Of a DNA stretch of 64,000 nucleotides, positions 57,486-64,000 are shown in pieces; position 1 is the first letter of the stretch; each line of letters opens with the position of its first letter. A model generated the notes under the pieces. The model saw nothing but the letters and a program-made list of their open reading frames with translations, did no database searches and had not been told where the DNA came from. The stretch is from contig OX393576.1 of NCBI GenBank assembly GCA_947652605.1, positions 60,426,966 through 60,490,965 on the forward strand. Reading direction: 5' to 3'. The translations under genes were made by a program, and so were the position numbers. Source of the DNA: Elmis aenea (Eukaryota > Arthropoda > Insecta > Coleoptera > Elmidae).

Positions 57486-58866
57486 CTAGTTGTATGATTT
57501 ATCATGAATAACATGAGAATCTTAAAAAAACATTAGAAATAGCAAAATAGATAACAAGCAAACAAGTGTGCTCCGGACAAATATTAACTTTTAATGTGCA
57601 GTGTCTGTCCCGTTCTAGAAAGTTTAATAAATTAACGTTCTTAAAATAGAGAGCTGCCTAACAATGTTAGGAGGAGTTGTTAAAATCACAAAACGTTTTG
57701 TGTTATATTTTTGTTATTTGGTACTAGTTTGTTCGCAAGTTTATATTGAAAATTGCTGTTCAATCGTACAAGCCCAAGAAAACCGATCGATTTTTTACTG
57801 TGGATGCGTTGGGAATTGTTTTATGTAATATCGTTTAATTGTGTACGTGTTCTTTCGCAGAGCATTTCGCACTATTAGCTTAAAGAAAACGAATTTTCCG
57901 TCTTCCACTTACTGGTTTATTGCTGTTTGTATAAACAGTTACAAATGTTGTCTTGAAAACTCAGGTGTACAAAATAAATGAAAAAGAAAATTTACCGCTG
58001 TCGAGAAGGCTGTGTATATAAGAAACCTTATCGTACACGTAAGCAAGGCTGAAATATTGTAGTAGTTTTACGTTTGCAAATTGTGTGGTCGATGGAATTT
58101 TTCATTTCATTAAACCAGTTGTCGTTCACAGCTGACATGGCCATAGATCGTGAGTTCGAGTCCGCGTTAACAGCAAATAGCCCAGAAGGGGACAATAATT
58201 CGCTACCGACAGCCTGACTGAGATACATTGCCGAACGCAGCGGCTCGCTCCGTCACTAATCGAAAAGATTCACGGTAATGGCAATGAGTTTCGTGACATA
58301 CTGCTAAAATAGATGTCTAGGGCTAGCTGGACGGTATAAATAATAGATACGATATATGGTTAACTTAAATAAGACATGTAAAAAGTGGAACAGCGCAAAC
58401 TAAGACAAACTACCGCTGAAATTGGAAAGCTGCACAGAGATTTACATTACGAACATCCACACTTCTACGGATACATTTTCATACAATGCAAACACTTACT
58501 TATGTAGCAGAGGGGTAACATAAATCTCGAATAAACCTACTGTATATTCGCTAATTATATTAAACTTAACGGAAGTTATTAGTCCCTTTCCAATTATTTT
58601 AATTACAGTCCGTATTCATGGTCGTTAAGTGGTTGAACAGTCACACAACATTTATTTCCAAAATTTGGAAACAGGATGAGATTTAACATAAAAATCATAC
58701 AAATTTGTAAACACAAAAAAGAGCATGAATATATTAGTAAAATTATCATTTTACTTTAATACAATCTAAGGTAAATATTATTTCATTTTACCTTGGACAA
58801 AGCAATTTTCAAGCCAGCCGCATTTACTTAAATTTTTGTTTCTCAAAACAAACCAAATGCCATTTT
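57486..58866. other. Non-coding, no gene recognised
   Basis: Open frames in this part show no motif. Nothing else is supported. Confidence 0.45.
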
Positions 58867-58867
58867 T

Positions 58868-59800
58868 TATTTAAATTGTTTCCGCGGAGATGGTCCCCTT
58901 TCGCGTTCCTGTACTGCGAGCTATTGGTCTATAGTACCCTCTACTGATAGCCCCTTAAAGAAATCCTGTGTTTTTGAAAAACCCCAGAATTTTTTATAAG
59001 GGTGTTTTTTTAACTCTTCTTGGTTGGCTTTTTCCATCCCCAAAAGTCTACGCCGATAGTGTGTGAATCCTTCACACTGGCATATTATGTAAACAGGAGT
59101 TATCTTATGCATATATCGGCCTCTAAAGCTGCGTTCACATAGAAAAGTATTGCATTGTATTGTATTGTATTGCAAGGTGCCTGCAAGAGTAGCGTTCACA
59201 TAGAGGTGTTATAGTGGCAGCGCCAGCTACTTGTACACTAATGGCGATTCCCATTGTGCATACGCAGGGTTAATCCGTAGATCACTGTGATTGGTTCTTG
59301 TTATGGGGTATTGCAAGAAGCTTGGAGTTTGCAAGGGCTGCTACGCGGCTTGCAGGGCAATTCCACTACTTTGCTTATGTGAACGCTAGCATTTGATATT
59401 CGTATACTTAACTTTGCTTACGCTACAATACAATACAATACTTTTCTATGTGAACGCAGCTATAGAGCCGTAATATGTAGAAGTGTCCTGTGACGAGTCC
59501 TGTGGTTGCTCTGATTTCTACTCTGCTCATCCTGAGCATATCTTTTGTCTTTTCTTTGGAGGCCATTGACAGGATAGCCTTTGATTTGGGTTGTCCTGCA
59601 ACTTTTTTCCATTGAGCATTATGCCCCTGTATTAATATGACATTAAGACACGGCTTAGCTGTTCCATAGGAGGTGACAACTGCGGGTTCTGGTCCGAAAA
59701 AAGGTGTCTCGCTGCCAATTATGGCTAGGTGATTTGCCTTCTCGTTCCCTGGTATATTAGCGTGCCCTAGACAGCAAATCAGTTTAACATTATTCCTGGT
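58868..59800 (-). pseudogene. LINE (R1/I-like) RNase H region and 3' end, split by a MITE
   Basis: Minus strand. 59800-59465 reads CLGHANIPGNEKANHLA, FFGPEPAVVTS, QWKKVAGQPKSK and TGLVTGHFYILR. This fits the end of an RNase H domain (the conserved H and GNEKA motif) and the following region of I/R1-type LINEs. After the MITE, 59130-58940 reads CQCEGFTHYRRRLLG, the cysteine-bearing tail. The 3' UTR follows to about 58868. Upstream domains are missing. A second fragment of the same 3' end lies at 49985-51012. Confidence 0.75.
59127..59461. mobile_element. Short MITE with TATTG-repeat ends
   Basis: Perfect inverted ends AGCTGCGTTCACATAGAAAA followed by GTATTG and several TATTG units. The 335-bp element is non-coding and interrupts the LINE reading. 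The flanks (CTCTA and TAGAG) do not give a clear direct duplication, so the superfamily is undecided. Confidence 0.85.
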
Positions 59801-59845
59801 TTATTAATGCCATTGTGTTACTAAACAAAAAGATTTGATCCAAAG

Positions 59846-60971
59846 CAGGGACTGAGAACCGAACGAAAACGAAAACGTTAAACGAAATCAACCGAAATTT
59901 TTATGAGAACGAAAACGAGATTACTATTTTTTTTCAAGAACGAAAACCAAATAAGTAATTTTTAAAACCGGTTTTAACCGGTTGTATCACTATTTAATTT
60001 ATATTCATTAAACACAAATGAGAAATTTGCCGTGTATGCGGGGAAGACTTCACAAGGCAGTAAAATATTTCACTTGAAATAAGTGAGCTGTATTTTGCTT
60101 CATGTAGGTACGTATGTTTTAACAACTTTATTGCTAATACTTGCAATTTCGTGCACCACAAGTAACGGTACAAATATTCTATCTTTCCAATTTGTTGATT
60201 GAATCATCGATAAATAATATACACTTGATTCGACAACAAAATGGCGCGTAATATTTTATTTAAAAATTTAAAAATATGACATTTTACGTTGATGATCTAT
60301 GGTTTGTAAAAACTAGTTTTTTTTGTTATACTAAACAAAATTCACAAATTTTATTTGGTTATATGTTAAAAATGTGTTTAACAATTTGGCAAATTAAATA
60401 TGGCGATTCGCTAGTCTAAATTATGCCGTCCATAATGATCAAAACCGAATATGTTACTAATTACAATTTAGCGGAGTCCCAACGATTGCTAAGAAACAAG
60501 AACAAAAACAGAAATGTAAACGGTCTTTAGCTTTCATCAAATTTTATCTCACTTTTATTATCATGAGTAGAAAATAATCACGTCAATTTTATTTTTATAT
60601 AAAGGCGAACTATGCTAATTTACATATTAATACATACGAAGTACCTATTTATTATCTGCATAATCGAATGTTCGAATAATTGGGGTTTCATCGTTATAAT
60701 AGGACTGCCAACACTGTTATTTTAACATTTGACGATAGTTCTTTAAAAAGTTTTCTGTTTTGAATTTGAAAAGAGGGTGGTGACTAATAAAAAATACGTC
60801 TTTGACTAGTTGACTAAAAAAAAAACGTTAAAACCGGTTTTAACCGGTATTAAATTTTGGTTCACAAAAACGAAAACAAAATTTTATGTTGGGAACGTAA
60901 AAAATAAAAACGAAATATTGTGTTTTAGTTTCGATAAAAACGAACGAAATATTTTTCCTTTTTAGTCCCTA
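59846..60971. mobile_element. hAT element, CAGGGACT ends
   Basis: A perfect 8-bp duplication ATCCAAAG flanks it (59838-59845, 60972-60979). Ends are CAGGGACTGAGAACC and ...TTTTTAGTCCCTA. Both subtermini have repeated CGAAAACGAAA words and the palindrome AACCGGTTTTAACCGGT. No transposase was found in 1.1 kb. A truncated relative is at 34016-34648. Confidence 0.9.
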
Positions 60972-60979
60972 ATCCAAAG

Positions 60980-61991
60980 TCACGTAGCATATTTTTAAAT
61001 GTGAAACGCTTTGCAATGCACAGCTACAAAATCGGCTTAATTTTTTTTGTATATTAACTTATTAACAATAAAATTCAGTCATGCCTAAATAGCTTTTCGT
61101 TATGAAACTGTTTTCGTATTCGCAACTTTTGGCTGTTTGCTAGAGCTAAAACATCGTGTTGCTCACCTATTAATATAAAACAATTTTCATCCTATTATCT
61201 GGGCCGGTCTATCCTTTGAGCCAATCTGCGCGTAATCGCGGTCAAACTCACGGTTTCAGCCATGTTACAGGGGATGTTCATGTCCCTTCACAGTCGGCCA
61301 ACTAATCAACCACGTCTGCTTGATGGATCGGCCGTCACTGTACCCGAAGCAGGATAAGAAGCGTCTGATAATCTGTATTTGGTCTAGATCGGCTTTGGAG
61401 TTACTTAATTGAAAAGTTGAACACGTAGCACTGAAATTTTTGATATAAATACCTTTATTTTACAAACAGTAACCCAACATTCATTTCGTGAAAATGTTCT
61501 ACATAATTCAATTTTTTAATAGTATGTTTTAATAGGCACTATACAAACAGAATGAATTCTTAAAAAAAATTCTTTAACTGGGCCAATCGAAAATTAATCT
61601 TGGAAGACCTTACAATAAAAACAAATAAAATTTACCTATAAAGTAGTTCAGAGGCCAATTATTTGATAAGCTCAAAATTAGCCTACATTTCCCATATTGT
61701 ATCCGTCGATGCATTATTGATTTGTTTATTTTTAAAGATTTGATCTAACAATATTGAAATGTTATGATTTTTTTTTTTTGAGAAACCTTATCATGTCATT
61801 GAATTGGTAAATCAACCGCTTATTGTAAAAGTGGTTTGAAGTTTATTTTTGCAAAAAAATTGAGATGACAACGAATTGAAATTTACTTCAGAGTAAACAT
61901 TTTATTTGTAAATAATTTAAGGTTTATATTTAAAAAATACACATGTTTTAACAAACTTAAAATCGTCTTTAAATGATATTGTCCAATAATA
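60980..61991. other. Non-coding; GC-richer patch at 61200-61395
   Basis: The patch contains GGGCCGGTCTATCC and TGGATCGGCCGTCACTG and has no recognisable motif. The rest is AT-rich. Confidence 0.45.
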
Positions 61992-61993
61992 TA

Positions 61994-63210
61994 CAGGGTG
62001 TAGACTTGAATTGCGCAAAATAGTAATTTCAATGGTAAAATTTTAAAAGTTGTATAATACCTCCCTTAATTATTTTAGAAAAAAGGTGTATTGCGTAAAG
62101 AAAAAAAATCTGTATCTATAAATGTAATCTATTTTAATTTTTAGTTTTCCAATAACTAAAAACTAAGAAAATCGCAAAAGCCGTGTTGACAAAAAATCTG
62201 AGGCCTTGGAATGATGCTGTGCCTAATGTCACTACTGTCTTTTTGACGTAAAGTTTACATGTAATCTTCATTTTAAATTTCTTTAATGGAAACATAACTT
62301 ATTGTATAAAATAAATGTTGTATGTAATATAAACGGCAATAAAGAATAAACTTCGAGTCAAAATAATAGTATAACCGACGTTAGGATGGGCAGACAGATT
62401 TTTGTCAAAAGGGTTTTTGGATTTTTCTCAGTTTTCAGTTCTTGGAAAACTAAAAATTAATAATTAATAATTTATATTTTTGGTAAATATGACCGGATTC
62501 AAGTTGGGTTAAAAAAAAACACGAGTGCACGAAGTGGACGAGTGATTTTTTCTGATTCAACTTGCATAAGTAAAGATTTGTCAAAAATTATAGATTATTT
62601 GCAATGCACGAGTTATATTTTGTCAGAAAATTTCCTTCACCTAACCTACCTGTCAAATTAATGTATATTGTACCATATTTTACAAGTACTGTCAGAGTGA
62701 TGCGTCAGGGGTGCAATTTAATCTATATTAAAGTAACGCTATTGGTCGCCGAAATTCGTCAAAAAATTATCAAGACTAAAATATTTAATCCTCTCTCCAA
62801 ATTTATATTTTCGACCAATAACAAACTCAGATTTCTTAGAAGCGACAAGTAAACGCATGAAAATCTGTTAATTGTGAAACGGATATTATCAGTGTATGAT
62901 TATGTTTATTAGTCGTTTATAGGAAATCTGAGTTTGTTATTGGTCGAAAACGCAAATTTGTCCGAAGGATCAACATCTAACAGGGGAATCTAAAATTATT
63001 AACTTGTAATAATGCTCCCATTGGTAGTCTCTAGAAGATTTAAGATTAGTTGTTATTGGCTGAAAACCCAAATTTGACAGGTGAAGGAAATTTTCTTTAC
63101 AAACAACCTAAATATACTTTTTTTGCTAAACTAATTAAGGGAGATATTTTACAACTTTTAAAATTTTACCATTAAAATTACTATGTTGCGTGATCCAATT
63201 CTGCACACTG
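61994..63210. mobile_element. MITE family E, long foldback
   Basis: CAGGGTGTAGACTTGAATTG at the left and the reverse complement of CAGTGTGCAGAATTGGATCA at the right, each next to TA. The arms continue through AATGGTAAAATTTTAAAAGT. Inner inverted pairs such as GACCAATAACAAACTCAGAT / ATCTGAGTTTGTTATTGGTC and TCCTTCACCT / AGGTGAAGGA show that most of the 1.2 kb can fold back. No convincing protein is encoded. Confidence 0.85.
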
Positions 63211-63212
63211 TA

Positions 63213-64000
63213 GGTATAATAAAAATGTTTCATATTCATTGTGCATAGTCTAGTTAAACTCAAGGTAAGCTGAAGAGTAAAACTGTGCCATTATAGAATT
63301 GAATTCGCTATGTAATACGAAAATCTAAAAGCTTATAAGAAAACACTATGTAATGTGCAAAAATTACATACTTATTGGTGTTGAACAATAGTATTTTGTT
63401 TTTTGTTATTATTTATAAACAAAATTTGACTATACCATAGCGTAATTTAAGTAAAATTAAAATTGAAATAATTACAATTTATTGATATTTAAAATAAAAT
63501 GTTTACGAGAATAGTGTAAGTCTATTTATAGCACCCACTAAGAAAATTGATTTAGATAATTAAAAAAAAAAACTTGCTTTAAAAATTTACTTGAATATAA
63601 GTTCTCAGAGCAAACTAATTAGACTTTATTAGTGTTTTTAAATTAACTAAAACGCAAGGCCTTAAATATCTCCAAACAAAAAACAGTGTTTAGACTTACA
63701 CCACTTTCGTAATAAGCAGTCAATAATGTTGAAATAAACCACACATTTTGTGAGTATCCCACAGTCTATAGATATATAAACATCAACCGTTGCAATAAAA
63801 TACCGTTCATTAGTTTTACTTTACGCTCTACTCAAAGAAAAAAAAGAGAAAAAAATTTAATTTTACGGCCTATACGTAAAGCATTAATTAAAATGTAAAC
63901 ATTAAAAAGTTTCAGCCATTAAAGTTTTACATATTTAATATTTTTTGCCATCTTTTTTTTTGTTTTAACACGCATACTTTTTATTTAATTACAAGTATAG
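63213..64000. other. AT-rich non-coding, nothing recognised
   Basis: No gene or repeat relation is seen up to the window edge. Confidence 0.45.

Overview
The window is A+T-rich, TE-saturated nuclear DNA from an arthropod, most likely an insect. The grounds are a Jockey-clade LINE, piggyBac, hAT, pogo and Mutator-like DNA transposons, many TA-flanked MITEs ending in CAGGGTG, a short run of the insect telomere unit (CCTAA/TTAGG), and one spliceosomal-type exon. The order is not resolvable from this sequence alone; beetles would fit the TE mix. No complete host gene is visible. The stretch looks like intergenic DNA or a very large intron. The only host-coding candidate is a 172-bp exon at 55779-55950 with consensus splice sites and unrecognised product.

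Layout. 1-3967: a Jockey-clade LINE, cut by the left window edge, with an open gag frame and a complete 893-residue endonuclease/reverse transcriptase. 4440-9547: old AT-rich DNA with decayed pieces of two MITE families. 9548-13739: a long-TIR MITE (family A) carrying a nearly intact pogo element (10636-13432) whose transposase frame has one in-frame TGA. 14675-17101: a SINE/LINE-tail repeat interrupted by a Mutator-like element (15193-17077) with a 9-bp target duplication and a transposase also broken by one TGA. 17589-20335: a hAT element containing a piggyBac fossil. 21559-22990: half of a second family A copy, interrupted by a hAT MITE that keeps a BED zinc finger. 23829-25733: family B MITE containing a piggyBac remnant. 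26830-27450 and 54273-54888: two copies of one MITE (family C). 28830-30271: a ZBED-type hAT fossil. 31411-31590: a degenerate 15-16-bp tandem repeat. 32919-34650: pieces of other repeats. 36658-38675: a piggyBac fossil into which a 198-bp hairpin element (37393-37590) jumped. 41507-43279: a Mutator-like foldback whose inverted arms are built from 33-bp minisatellites. 46318-47720: a piggyBac end followed by a 5'-truncated LINE. 49985-51012: LINE 3' fragments around a hAT fragment. 52790-55720: an RTE-like LINE fossil on the minus strand, split by a foldback with telomere-like repeats and by a hAT MITE that holds another MITE. 56867-57485, 58868-59800, 59846-60971 and 61994-63210: further MITEs, a LINE fragment and a hAT element.

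The genes do not form a pathway; the organisation is insertion into insertion, up to three levels deep. Several insertions can be ordered from exact target-site duplications (TTAA for piggyBac, 8 bp for hAT, 9 bp for Mutator-like, TA for pogo and the MITEs). One, the pogo insertion, is confirmed by an empty homologous site in the second family A copy. Everything was read by eye; family names rest on motifs and not on database searches.
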